NCBI GenBank assembly: GCA_904420525.1
Contig: CAJFVT010000149.1
Span: 1 to 61,703, forward strand
Reading direction: 5' to 3'
DNA from: an uncultured Clostridia bacterium
GTDB taxonomy: Bacteria > Bacillota > Clostridia > UBA1381
DNA: 61,703 nucleotides
Part shown: in pieces, positions 26,734 to 34,476 of the stretch
Layout: each line of letters begins with the position of its first letter
Numbering within the stretch: position 1 is the stretch's first letter
Notes under the pieces: model-generated
Seen by the model: the letters and a program-made list of their open reading frames with translations, nothing else
Databases searched by the model: none
Told to the model about the DNA's origin: nothing
Made by a program: the position numbers and the translations under genes

Positions 26734-26789
26734 TATATGCAGTAGATAATTGTGAAACGATCGTTTCGCAATCACCTAATTATATGCAG
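26734..26789. repeat. Palindromic mini-element, copy B, with exact 9-bp direct repeats
   Basis: A 38-bp unit (26743-26780) is bounded on both sides by TATATGCAG (26734-26742 and 26781-26789). Its core GTGAAACGATCGTTTCGC is an almost perfect palindrome, and ATTG/CAAT plus TAG/CTA extend the arms to 18 bp with two mismatches and one G-U pair. It sits 10 bp past telA and 4 bp before the patatin ribosome site. The direct repeats look like a target-site duplication. Confidence 0.65.
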
Positions 26790-26808
26790 CCGAAGGAGGC
26801 TGATGATC

Positions 26809-27855
26809 ATGAGATATGCACTTGCTCTTGCAGGCGGCGGGACGCGAGGAGCATTCCAGGCCGGAGTCTGGCGCGCTCTGCGCGAAATGGATATGGAGAT
26901 AGCCGCTATAACCGGCACATCCATAGGCGCGGTCAACGGAGCCATGTTCGCTCTGAACAAGGATACGGAGGAAATGTGGCAAAGCATATCGGTAGACGAC
27001 ATAGTAGACGTGCCGAAAAAGAACTCTAATCTCCTCTCTCTTGAATCACTGCCGGGCATCGTAAAAAAAGGAGTGGGCGAGGGAGGTCTTGACGCCTCGC
27101 CTTTTAAACAGCTCCTAAGCTCGCTTATAGACGAGGATGAGCTGCGCCGTTCACCGGTCGAATACGGTCTATGCACATTTTCAATAACTGACAAAAAATC
27201 CGTTGAGGTTTTCACAGAAGACATTCCCAAAGGGCAGCTTGTGGATTTCATCCTGGCAAGCGCATGCTTCCCAGTTTTTAAGCCTGTGGTAATAGACGGA
27301 AAGGAATACACAGACGGAAGCACAAGGAACAATCTCCCTATAAATATGCTCACAGACCGAGGTTATGACACTATAATAGCCGTATCTGTAAAAGGCGTAG
27401 GTGCCATACGCGATTATAACGGCTGCGGCGCAAACGTGATCAGGATAGACGCGCAGACGCCCGAAGTCGGACTTATGGATTTTGACCGTGAAGCTATAGG
27501 ACGCAGCATAAAAAGCGGTTATTTCGAATGTATGAGGACCTTCGGGAAATACTCCGGAAGCATTTACTCTTTCTATAACGCATCATACAGGGAAGCTTTG
27601 TCAGTTTTCGGCGAAGAGCTGATACGCGGTGTTGAAGCTGCCGCAAAAATGACGGGCATGGATCCTTATGTTCCATATTCGTTTAAGGATCTATCGCTCA
27701 CCGTTCTTGCTGAATACAGAAAAAAACCAAGACTGCGCAGACTTACCGACTATATAGCCCGCGGCAAAAACAATTTTATAAATGAAAAGCTAGATCTGCT
27801 CGGTGAGCTTTATACAGCCGCAAATTCGATCGTATATTTGTCCAAATATCTTTAA
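26809..27855 (+). CDS. Patatin-like phospholipase family protein, 348 aa
   Basis: Patatin-like proteins are lipid acyl hydrolases with a Ser-Asp dyad. Seen are the oxyanion-hole stretch ALAGGGTRGAFQAGV, the nucleophile in GTSIGAVNGA (GxSxG), and the catalytic Asp in YTDGSTRNN. There is no signal peptide, so it is cytoplasmic or peripheral. I chose the ATG at 26809: AAGGAGG is 9 nt upstream. An earlier in-frame GTG lies inside the palindromic mini-element and has no ribosome site. An unusual basic C-terminal tail (about 300-348) holds no known motif. The substrate is unknown; a membrane phospholipid is likely. A terminator follows. Confidence 0.88.
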   Translation: MRYALALAGGGTRGAFQAGVWRALREMDMEIAAITGTSIGAVNGAMFALNKDTEEMWQSISVDDIVDVPKKNSNLLSLESLPGIVKKGVGEGGLDASPFKQLLSSLIDEDELRRSPVEYGLCTFSITDKKSVEVFTEDIPKGQLVDFILASACFPVFKPVVIDGKEYTDGSTRNNLPINMLTDRGYDTIIAVSVKGVGAIRDYNGCGANVIRIDAQTPEVGLMDFDREAIGRSIKSGYFECMRTFGKYSGSIYSFYNASYREALSVFGEELIRGVEAAAKMTGMDPYVPYSFKDLSLTVLAEYRKKPRLRRLTDYIARGKNNFINEKLDLLGELYTAANSIVYLSKYL

Positions 27856-27867
27856 ATATGTATAAAA

Positions 27868-27919
27868 AAGACCTTTTTCCCTTGAATTTCTTAAAAAAAA
27901 GGGAAAAAGGTCTTGTATT
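27868..27919 (+). terminator. Terminator of the patatin-like gene
   Basis: A perfect 16-bp stem (AAGACCTTTTTCCCTT / AAGGGAAAAAGGTCTT) with a 15-nt loop is followed by TTGTATTTT. Confidence 0.85.
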
Positions 27920-27941
27920 TTGCGCTGAAAAATTATATAAT
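27913..27941 (+). promoter_or_regulatory. Promoter of the division gene cluster
   Basis: TTGTAT (27913-27918) and TATAAT (27936-27941) are 17 nt apart, 54 bp before the HlyD-like gene. The -35 overlaps the last bases of the preceding terminator. Confidence 0.55.
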
Positions 27942-27994
27942 AGATTATATGTATAGACAAAAATCTACATAGACCGATAATAAAGGAACTGATA

Positions 27995-29188
27995 ATGAAA
28001 AAGTTTTTTATAATAGTGATCGCGGTCGCGATCCTGGCCATAGCCGGGTACGGGATAGCCTATCTTGTTACTCCGGTCAATTCGGTCGCGCTGGAGGAAT
28101 ATGTCCACGAGGTAGGTATCTCGTGTCCGGACGCTTTTATCTCAAGGAGCGAGTCGGTGTATTACGCGACCTCATCAGGAACAGTTTATGACATGACTGC
28201 GGAAGGTGACCGCGTTTCGCGGGATACCGTAATAAGCACGGTATACAACGGAAATGTTGACAGCAGCGTTTTACGTGAGCTGCAGACGCTCGACAGCAAA
28301 ATAAACAGGCTCAGGCAAAGAGAAGCTCAGAGCACTCTTTATTCTCAGGATACCGGCTCTGTCGAAAGCGAAGTAGCGTCGAGAATAAACTCTATATCCG
28401 AACTTGCCGAATCTGGTGACATAGAGGAAATACACGAATACAAGGAAGACATAAACAGCCTAAGAGCAGGGGAGGACATATCGCTTTCCGGTAAAATAGA
28501 AGAGCTTACAAATGAAAAAAGCACGCTTGAAAGCTCTATCGCCGGAGGAAAAACGGATATAGTATGCGATCGTTCCGGTATATTCTCATCGTATATCGAC
28601 GGTCTGGAATCAGTCCTCTCCCCGGACAGGATACAGGAATACAATGTATCCTATATACGCAGCCTTTCAGTTCAAAATATAAAGCATACCAGCGGCACCG
28701 CCGTGCTCACAGGCGACCCGATATGCAAGGTCATGAACAATCATAAATGGTATGTCATCGGCATAGGCGGCGAGGCAAATGCTTCTCTCTGTCAGGAGGG
28801 GACAGATGTCACCGTAAGATTTACCAATCTTTCCGGTTCGTCTGCACCGGGTACGATAACATATGTTTCCGCACCGGATGAGAACGGGGAATTTCTGTTT
28901 CTTGTAGAGGTGTCGACATATCTTGAAAGTCCGTTCTCCTACAGAACGATAGATACTGATATAATATTTGAGGAATATTCGGGCTATAAGATCCCTTCAG
29001 AGGCGGTGCGCACAGGCGAAACGCTTGACAGCTATTACGTATATGCCACTGTTGGCTCCACTACCTACCGCTGTGACTGTGAAATTCTTTACACCGATAT
29101 GGAAGAGGGCTATTCGATAATCCAGTCCACGGAGGACGCTGAAAACAAGCTTGCATCAATGGAACGGCTGGTCGTGGGCGAACGCTAA
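27995..29188 (+). CDS. HlyD/RND-type adaptor-like membrane protein of the division cluster, 397 aa
   Basis: This protein has the membrane-fusion adaptor plan: an N-terminal membrane anchor (residues 4-26), then an extracellular part. A lipoyl-like half (SGTVYDMTAEGDRVSRDTVIS), a helical hairpin region (about 85-185), and a second beta-barrel half (GDPICKVMNNHKWYVIG) follow. Gram-positive proteins of this plan occur next to yggS-sepF in many Clostridia; their function is unknown. No efflux pump gene is nearby, which argues against a standard exporter and for a role in the septum or envelope. It is 12 bp before yggS, so it is co-transcribed. Confidence 0.8.
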   Translation: MKKFFIIVIAVAILAIAGYGIAYLVTPVNSVALEEYVHEVGISCPDAFISRSESVYYATSSGTVYDMTAEGDRVSRDTVISTVYNGNVDSSVLRELQTLDSKINRLRQREAQSTLYSQDTGSVESEVASRINSISELAESGDIEEIHEYKEDINSLRAGEDISLSGKIEELTNEKSTLESSIAGGKTDIVCDRSGIFSSYIDGLESVLSPDRIQEYNVSYIRSLSVQNIKHTSGTAVLTGDPICKVMNNHKWYVIGIGGEANASLCQEGTDVTVRFTNLSGSSAPGTITYVSAPDENGEFLFLVEVSTYLESPFSYRTIDTDIIFEEYSGYKIPSEAVRTGETLDSYYVYATVGSTTYRCDCEILYTDMEEGYSIIQSTEDAENKLASMERLVVGER

Positions 29189-29200
29189 GGAGTGATAACT

Positions 29201-29899
29201 TTGAGCATTGAACAAAGACTTGACGAGGTAAGGCAGCGGATCAGGTACGCAGCTGAGAGCTGCGGCCGAGATCCGGGCGATGTAACACTGATAGCCGTTA
29301 CAAAGACCCATCCGCCTGAGATGATGAACGAGGCAATAAGACTCGGCATCACAGATATAGGAGAAAACAAGCCTCAGGAGGTACGCGATAAATTCGATAA
29401 GGTGCTTCCGGTGCGCTGGCATCTTATAGGTCATTTACAGACCAACAAGGTGAAATATGTTATTGACCGCTGTGTTATGATACACAGTGTTGATTCAATA
29501 AAGCTAATGGACGAGATAGAGCGTCTTGCCGTCTCACACAGCAGAGACATGGATATCCTTATACAGGTAAACATCTCCGGAGAAAGCACCAAATCGGGGA
29601 TCGCTCCGGAAGAGCTGGAAAGCCTGCTCTCCCATGCCGAAAAACTCCAAAGGACCCATGTCAAGGGACTTATGACTATTGCTCCCAAAGCAGTATCGGG
29701 CGATCCCGGCATCCATTTTCACAATATGCAGCTGCTTTTTGAAGAAATGAAGAAACGCAGCTTTGCAAATGTCGAGATGCGGGAACTGTCAATGGGAATG
29801 AGCGGAGATTACGAGACGGCTATAAAATACGGAGCAACTCTCGTAAGAGTCGGCAGCGCTATTTTCGGACCGCGCAGCTATGATGTTCCGTCAGAATAA
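29201..29899 (+). CDS. yggS: YggS-family pyridoxal phosphate homeostasis protein, 232 aa
   Basis: YggS binds pyridoxal 5'-phosphate and keeps its free level in check; it has an alanine-racemase-like barrel without an effective C-domain. The cofactor Lys is in LIAVTKTHP (about residue 35). GENKPQEVRDK, WHLIGHLQTNK and LSMGMSGDYETAIKYGATLVRVGSAIFG are the family signatures. I take TTG at 29201 as start: AAGGAG is 8 nt upstream, and the N-terminus becomes SIEQRLDEVRQRI, as in relatives. The GTG 9 bp earlier overlaps that ribosome site. It lies in the sepF cluster, a position conserved across Firmicutes and Actinobacteria. Confidence 0.93.
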   Translation: MSIEQRLDEVRQRIRYAAESCGRDPGDVTLIAVTKTHPPEMMNEAIRLGITDIGENKPQEVRDKFDKVLPVRWHLIGHLQTNKVKYVIDRCVMIHSVDSIKLMDEIERLAVSHSRDMDILIQVNISGESTKSGIAPEELESLLSHAEKLQRTHVKGLMTIAPKAVSGDPGIHFHNMQLLFEEMKKRSFANVEMRELSMGMSGDYETAIKYGATLVRVGSAIFGPRSYDVPSE

Positions 29900-29951
29900 A
29901 TGCTAGCACTGCCTTCAGCCGGCAGATGTATAACAGAAAGGATGTGCAGAT

Positions 29952-30566
29952 ATGTCAATATTTGATACTACTAAAAGAGCCTTTGGCTCCGGTTACGATG
30001 ACTATGATGATTACGACGGCTATGATGATGAAATGTACGATGATGAATACGAGGAGGAAAAGCCACACAGAAAAAGCTTCTTCTCATTCTTCTCCAAGAA
30101 GAAGGACAGCTTTGACGATGACTATGAAGAGGATCTCAGCGACCGCAGCGTAAGAGATCAAAGGAGCAGAGATTACAACAGCAGAGACTACAGCAGCAGG
30201 AGCTATTCCGGCAGCAGCAGAAGCTCATATTCATCCTCCTCAAGAGGGATCTCTTCATCAAGAACGGCGTCATCGCAGTCCTCGATACGTTATGATTCAA
30301 ATCCGGGAGAAATAGAGGTAAAGGTGCTCTACCCGACAAGCTTTGATGATTCTGCCGAGCTTGTCAGAGAGGTAAAGGCCGGAAAGATAACTATCTTTGA
30401 TGTTTCGGGAATACCGTCGAACGAAGACGCGCGCAGAGTAGTAGATTACATAAGCGGTGCGGCGGCAGGCATGGAATGTCCGTTTTCACGGCTGTGTCCC
30501 AGCATATTCTGTATCGCGCCTAAGGGTGTAAGGTTAAATAACACCGGCTCAAGATATAAAACATGA
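29952..30566 (+). CDS. sepF: Cell division protein SepF, 204 aa
   Basis: SepF tethers FtsZ to the membrane and shapes the septum. The N-terminus MSIFDTTKRAF is a short amphipathic membrane anchor. Residues about 14-110 form a disordered linker, first Asp/Tyr/Glu-rich (GYDDYDDYDGYDDEMYDDEY), then Ser/Arg-rich. The globular core follows (EVKVLYPTSFDDSAELVREV, then GKITIFDVSGI and RRVVDYISGAAAGM). A C-terminal CIAPKGVRL closes the fold. The linker is longer than in Bacillus. AAAGGA precedes the ATG. Its stop overlaps the ylmH start by 4 bp, so translation is coupled. Confidence 0.95.
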   Translation: MSIFDTTKRAFGSGYDDYDDYDGYDDEMYDDEYEEEKPHRKSFFSFFSKKKDSFDDDYEEDLSDRSVRDQRSRDYNSRDYSSRSYSGSSRSSYSSSSRGISSSRTASSQSSIRYDSNPGEIEVKVLYPTSFDDSAELVREVKAGKITIFDVSGIPSNEDARRVVDYISGAAAGMECPFSRLCPSIFCIAPKGVRLNNTGSRYKT

Positions 30567-31309
30567 ATTATGACAAAAAGCTTCTGACGGCAAAAGCTGA
30601 AGACCTCTTTGACCTTTGCGATAAATATTCCTCAGCTCGGTTCTCGGATTTCCTTGACGGCGCTGAGCAGGCAATTATAAATAAGGAATTTATTATACCA
30701 TATGGCTATAATGTTATGCTTTACGGCGGCTTTGACGGTGCTGAAAAGAGGATCATGGGTGTTTTTCCGGAATGGGAAGAGCCTGACACTGCTGCTTTCC
30801 CGATAGTATGCATAAAAGCCGAAACTGCTCTGCCGCTCACACACCGGGATTATCTCGGCTCTCTGATGGGCTTAGGCATTACTGCGTCCAAGCTGGGAGA
30901 TATAGTTGTATCCGACAGCTGCGCATATATATTCCTTCATCAGGATATTTCGGAATATATTTTAAGCTCCATGCATAGGATAGGTAATCAGCACGTCAGC
31001 CTTGCGCCTGTCCCGGACACATCATCGGTCAACATCGAACGAAGATACAAGACCATTGAAGCGGTTTGCGCCTCGAACAGGCTGGACGCACTGACAGCAG
31101 CCGCCGCGAATATATCACGCTCAGAGGCGGCTAAGCTTATAGAAGGCGGTAAGATAAAGCTTAATCATCTTGAGGTATGCAAGCCTTCTGAAGCTGCGGC
31201 AGAGGGCGATCTGCTCTCGATACGCGGCAGCGGAAGATATATTATTTATAAATTCGGCGCTCAAACACGAAAAAAACGGATTCATGTTACATTAAAAAAA
31301 TATATTTAG
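30563..31309 (+). CDS. ylmH: YlmH-family S4-domain RNA-binding protein, 248 aa
   Basis: YlmH binds RNA through an S4 domain. In Bacillus it is part of the sepF-divIVA region, and homologues have been linked to ribosome rescue of peptidyl-tRNA. The N-terminal 170 residues are the family-specific domain (FSDFLDGAEQAIINKEF, GFDGAEKRIMGVFPEW, LGSLMGLGI, LGDIVV). The S4 fold is at about 178-235 (RLDALTAAAANISRSEAAKL, KLNHLEVCKPSEAAAEGDLL). The ATGA overlap with sepF implies coupling. It lies 48 bp before divIVA. Confidence 0.92.
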   Translation: MNYDKKLLTAKAEDLFDLCDKYSSARFSDFLDGAEQAIINKEFIIPYGYNVMLYGGFDGAEKRIMGVFPEWEEPDTAAFPIVCIKAETALPLTHRDYLGSLMGLGITASKLGDIVVSDSCAYIFLHQDISEYILSSMHRIGNQHVSLAPVPDTSSVNIERRYKTIEAVCASNRLDALTAAAANISRSEAAKLIEGGKIKLNHLEVCKPSEAAAEGDLLSIRGSGRYIIYKFGAQTRKKRIHVTLKKYI

Positions 31310-31357
31310 GGTAAGTACCGGCGCAGCGTAATGCCGCGGACCCGGAACGGAGGATCT

Positions 31358-31795
31358 ATGCTGAAACCAATTGATATTCAGAACAAAGAGTTTGAAAAGA
31401 AGCTCAAGGGCTATGACTGCGACGAGGTGGATGATTTTCTTGATGTTATCATCCAGGATTACGAGGCGCTGTGTCAGGAAAACCAAAGCCTGAAGAACAA
31501 GATCGGACTTCTCACTGATGCCGTTGAACGGTATAAACAGATAGAGGATACAATGCACAAATCTCTCGATGTTGCAAGACAGTCCGCGCAGGATATCAAA
31601 AACAACGCCAACATGGAGGCTCAGGCGATCATAAACAGGGCAAAACTTGACGCTACACGCCTGGCACGCCAGATAGACGAAGAGCATATCAAAAAGCATC
31701 AGGAGATGCTGAAGGTCAAGCAGGAGGTAGATACCTACAAGGTAAGGATAAAGACCGTATGTGAAAACCTTATGAAGACGCTTGATGATATGTGA
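31358..31795 (+). CDS. divIVA: DivIVA-family cell division protein, 145 aa
   Basis: DivIVA recognises curved membrane at poles and septa and recruits division or wall proteins. The N-terminal lipid-binding module reads PIDIQNKEFEKKLKGYDCDE, then VDDFLDVIIQDYE; a coiled coil runs from about 35 to the end. The protein is short for the family but complete. The ATG at 31358 follows GGAGG after 4 nt. An upstream in-frame ATG at 31331 lacks a ribosome site and would add a non-homologous peptide. It is the last gene of the cluster, before a two-way terminator. Confidence 0.93.
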   Translation: MLKPIDIQNKEFEKKLKGYDCDEVDDFLDVIIQDYEALCQENQSLKNKIGLLTDAVERYKQIEDTMHKSLDVARQSAQDIKNNANMEAQAIINRAKLDATRLARQIDEEHIKKHQEMLKVKQEVDTYKVRIKTVCENLMKTLDDM

Positions 31796-31806
31796 TCATA
31801 CAATAG

Positions 31807-31842
31807 AAGGGGCTGATACATTTTGACGTGTCAGCCCCTTTT
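31807..31842. terminator. Two-way terminator between divIVA and the HAD gene
   Basis: AAGGGGCTGA-TAC and GTG-TCAGCCCCTT form a long GC-rich stem with T4 on the plus side. It also overlaps the last codons of the convergent HAD gene, so it can serve both. Confidence 0.8.
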
Positions 31843-32409
31843 GTTATTATATTCATCCCATGGTGTCAGGGTGTTTTTTCTTACAATATATGCTTTTTCA
31901 GCTATCTCGGCAAGAGGAGTGTCGCTCAGGCTGTCCGAATAAAAGCTGTCACAGGCCTTTATCCCGTATTCCTCATCCAAACGCCTGACCTTTTCACTGC
32001 CCCAGCAATTTTCCCCGGTATATTTCCCCGTTCTGCTGTCCACCCTTGATGCGATAAGCCTATCCACGCCCAATCTTTGACATATCGGTCTAAGCAGGAA
32101 CTCAGGAGACGCCGAGATTATTATATCATCATCTCTATGCTGACTTTTATAATAATCCATTATCCCGCCTTCATGTCTGTCCCAAAATTCATTTACTGCA
32201 GTATCTATATCAGGCACCTTTTTCAAAAATCCATACATCCGTTCCTTGAACTGTGTTTTTGTATAGATGTGCAGGACATATAAAATAAATGCATACAGCG
32301 TGGGAAATACCCATTTCCGCGTCTTCCTGTATCTTACGGCGCAGAATTTTATAAAATCAGCAGTCGAATCACCGTCATAAATAGTTTTATCGAAATCATA
32401 AATATTCAA
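31831..32409 (-). CDS. HAD-IB family phosphatase, 192 aa
   Basis: This is a haloacid dehalogenase-type phosphatase of the SerB-like IB subgroup. Motif I is DFDKTIYDGDST, with both catalytic Asp. Motif II is ISASPEF, and motifs III/IV are the K in GSEKVRRL and SDSLSDTPLA. A helical cap lies between motifs I and II, with an aromatic, possibly membrane-touching stretch WVFPTLYAFILYVLHIY. I favour TTG at 32409 (AAAGGA 11 nt upstream, giving MNIYDFDKT as in relatives). The ATG at 32451 is in frame but has no ribosome site and overlaps ispF by 14 bp. The substrate is unknown; phosphoserine, or lipid or sugar phosphates are possible. Confidence 0.82.
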   Translation of the reverse strand: MNIYDFDKTIYDGDSTADFIKFCAVRYRKTRKWVFPTLYAFILYVLHIYTKTQFKERMYGFLKKVPDIDTAVNEFWDRHEGGIMDYYKSQHRDDDIIISASPEFLLRPICQRLGVDRLIASRVDSRTGKYTGENCWGSEKVRRLDEEYGIKACDSFYSDSLSDTPLAEIAEKAYIVRKNTLTPWDEYNNKRG

Positions 32410-32437
32410 AACATATAAGTTCCTTTCGTCATTTGCT

Positions 32438-32914
32438 TTACTGATCTTCATTCAGAAGCGACACAGCATATGCACTGATGCCCTCGCCGCGCCCCTCGAA
32501 ACCAAGCCGTTCTGTGGTTGTTGCCTTTATACTGACCCTGGTAATATCTATACCAAGATCCTTTGACATATTCTCACGCATTTTCTCTATATAAGGCATA
32601 AGCTTAGGCCGCTGCGCCGCGATAGTTATATCAGTGTTTTCTATGCTGAAACCGCATTCGCACACCCTATCAACTACTCTTCGGAGCAGTATCCTGCTGT
32701 CTATCCCTTCAAATTCCGCTGCGGTATCAGGGAATGATCTTCCTATATCACCCAGCGCCGCGGCTCCCAGAAGGCTGTCACAAAGAGCGTGTACGGCCAC
32801 ATCCGCATCGGAATGCCCCAGCAGTCCCAAACTGTGCGGTATGTCCACACCGCATATTATACACTTTCTGCCCTCCGCCAGCTTATGCACATCATATCCA
32901 AAGCCTACTCTCAT
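32438..32914 (-). CDS. ispF: 2-C-methyl-D-erythritol 2,4-cyclodiphosphate synthase, 158 aa
   Basis: IspF closes the cyclodiphosphate ring in the MEP route to isoprenoids. It is a trimer with a zinc at the subunit interface. The signature [11 protein letters not shown] (zinc Asp and His) and [21 protein letters not shown] are present, as are the C-terminal [17 protein letters not shown] residues. The length is standard. Its ATG overlaps the ispD stop (ATGA), so the two are coupled; ispD supplies the substrate two steps earlier. No ispDF fusion is present, unlike in some bacteria. Confidence 0.97.
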   Translation of the reverse strand: MRVGFGYDVHKLAEGRKCIICGVDIPHSLGLLGHSDADVAVHALCDSLLGAAALGDIGRSFPDTAAEFEGIDSRILLRRVVDRVCECGFSIENTDITIAAQRPKLMPYIEKMRENMSKDLGIDITRVSIKATTTERLGFEGRGEGISAYAVSLLNEDQ

Positions 32915-33594
32915 TTACTTTCCCTCATTTCAAGAATTCTTTCACCCATGATCATATCCTCAGGCGTTGTTATCTTTATATTTTCATATTTTCCCGGCGT
33001 GAAATGTACGCTTCTGCCGTACCTTTCAAGCACAGAACAGTCATCTGTTACAGCTCCGCCCTCTTTCTTGAGCCTCTCATGCAGATCCATAAGCTCTAAA
33101 CGGTCAAACACCTGAGGAGTCTGGATCTGAACAGTCCTTTCTCTGTTTACGGTAGCTGTTATATTTCCGCTCTCGTCTATCGTCTTGAGCGTATCCTTTA
33201 CCTTCACGCCCAGCGCGGCTGCTCCGTATTTTTCAGCATCCGCAACAACGCTGCGTATCTCATCATCCGTTACAAGACATCTTGCACCGTCGTGTATCAC
33301 AGCCACATCGCCATGTGCCAAGGACAGACCGATATATACCGACTCCTGACGCTCTTTGCCTCCCTCGGAAACTGCGGTGACCTTTGTTATACCATCCCTT
33401 TCTATTATAGAACGGCAGCTGACGATATCCTCATAGCCGGTCACGACAACTATCTCATCGATCACCTCACAGCTTTGAAACACACCGAGAGTCCGCGCCA
33501 GTATTTCCTTTCCTCTTAGCTCCAGATACACCTTATTTATACCCGCGCCCATTCTTTTTCCCTTGCCTCCGGCGGCAATCACAGCTGATACCAT
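32911..33594 (-). CDS. ispD: 2-C-methyl-D-erythritol 4-phosphate cytidylyltransferase, 227 aa
   Basis: IspD couples CTP to methylerythritol phosphate. The nucleotide-binding start [19 protein letters not shown], the [14 protein letters not shown] stretch and [13 protein letters not shown] are seen. The ending [20 protein letters not shown] is typical. I use the ATG at 33594, which GGAGG precedes by 8 nt; an in-frame codon 15 bp upstream has no proper site. It follows carD by 91 bp, a pairing common in Firmicutes, and overlaps ispF. Confidence 0.96.
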   Translation of the reverse strand: MVSAVIAAGGKGKRMGAGINKVYLELRGKEILARTLGVFQSCEVIDEIVVVTGYEDIVSCRSIIERDGITKVTAVSEGGKERQESVYIGLSLAHGDVAVIHDGARCLVTDDEIRSVVADAEKYGAAALGVKVKDTLKTIDESGNITATVNRERTVQIQTPQVFDRLELMDLHERLKKEGGAVTDDCSVLERYGRSVHFTPGKYENIKITTPEDMIMGERILEMRESK

Positions 33595-33685
33595 ATATAT
33601 TTCCTCCAATAATAATGGGGCTGCAGCAAAATGCGCAGATCAGATCTTATCAGCTCTGCACCATTTTTCTAAAGCCCCATGCATC

Positions 33686-34177
33686 TTATTCTCCGACCGT
33701 TTCCGAAACAGTATCCTCCAGAATAAGCTCGATATCACTTTCACCGGCGACTCCGGAAAGCATGAGCTCGCTCATAACGATCTGTCTGGCGGAGCTGAGT
33801 GTTTTTCTCTCGCTCGTTGAAAGTCCTTTTCTTCTGTCACGGCACATAAGCTCCTTCAAAACACCGGCGACCTGATATATATCTCCTGATTTTATTTTTG
33901 CCATATTTTCGCGCTGGCGCTTATTCCAATTTATATCATCGCCGACCTTCTGCTTGTGGAAATAGTCAAGGACCCGCTTTGCCTCGTCCTTTGATATAAC
34001 GTCTCTAATTCCTATCTGCTCACAGCCGTTGACCGGGATATCGGAAACCATATTTCCCACAGCAAAACATACAACATAGTATTCACGCTCCACACCGCCG
34101 AGAACTATCTTCTTTATATCCTTAACTATCCCGGCACCGTGCATAGGATGCACGACTTTATCTCCGACACTATACAT
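33686..34177 (-). CDS. carD: CarD-family RNA polymerase-binding regulator, 163 aa
   Basis: CarD/CdnL proteins bind RNA polymerase beta and stabilise open complexes at many promoters. The N-terminal Tudor-like RNA polymerase interaction domain is at about 1-60 (YSVGDKVVHPMHGAGIVKDI, then EYYVVCF). The helical C-domain carries the basic and aromatic DNA-facing part (NWNKRQRENMAKIKSGD, then RRKGLSTSERKTLSSAR). AAGGAG precedes the ATG by 10 nt. A TTGACA-N17-TATAAT promoter with an extended -10 lies 45 bp upstream. It probably heads a carD-ispD-ispF-HAD transcript; the 76-bp gap to ispD has a long-loop hairpin (ATGGGGCT at 33616, AGCCCCAT at 33674). Confidence 0.93.
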   Translation of the reverse strand: MYSVGDKVVHPMHGAGIVKDIKKIVLGGVEREYYVVCFAVGNMVSDIPVNGCEQIGIRDVISKDEAKRVLDYFHKQKVGDDINWNKRQRENMAKIKSGDIYQVAGVLKELMCRDRRKGLSTSERKTLSSARQIVMSELMLSGVAGESDIELILEDTVSETVGE

Positions 34178-34221
34178 GCTTCACCGCTCCTTTGCAAAAA
34201 CACAATTGCCCAACTATAGTA

Positions 34222-34250
34222 ATTATATCATATTTTTTGCAAAATGTCAA
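34222..34250 (-). promoter_or_regulatory. Promoter of the carD-ispD-ispF unit
   Basis: TTGACA (34250-34245) and TATAAT (34227-34222) are 17 nt apart on the minus strand, with TGA before the -10. It matches consensus at every base. Confidence 0.85.
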
Positions 34251-34384
34251 ATGATTTATTTTATCACATTTCACAAAAAAAATCAATATAAAAATTGATT
34301 GTTATATACATGATATCATTGCATAATTTTATGCATATTGTACAAATAGTCAAAAGCTCTTTATCAAAAGGTTTTTTGATAAAG

Positions 34385-34428
34385 GAAAGAAAGCGCACCA
34401 AACGACGTCTTTGCCGTGCAGTGCGCTC
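34385..34428 (-). terminator. Terminator of the PL11 lyase gene
   Basis: AGCGCAC (34393-34399) and GTGCGCT (34422-34428) pair around a 22-nt loop, followed on the minus strand by TTTCTTTCC. An AT-rich hairpin (CTTTATCAAAA / TTTTGATAAAG, 34359-34384) lies directly after it. Confidence 0.65.
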
Positions 34429-34476
34429 TGTTTAATGTCCTATATTGAAATAAGCTCCGTACCCCTGACGATAGGA

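Noticed and set aside
26772-27353. 193-codon minus-strand frame opposite the patatin gene
   Set aside because: It covers the antisense of the catalytic motifs and has random-looking Ser/Arg-rich content.
30000-30260. Repetitive Asp/Tyr and Ser codons as a possible DNA repeat array
   Set aside because: It is the low-complexity disordered linker of SepF; the codons vary and no exact unit repeats.
34178-34476. Possible small gene or RNA in the 299-bp carD-PL11 gap
   Set aside because: The gap is accounted for by the carD promoter, two hairpins and the PL11 terminator; no open frame with a ribosome site was found.
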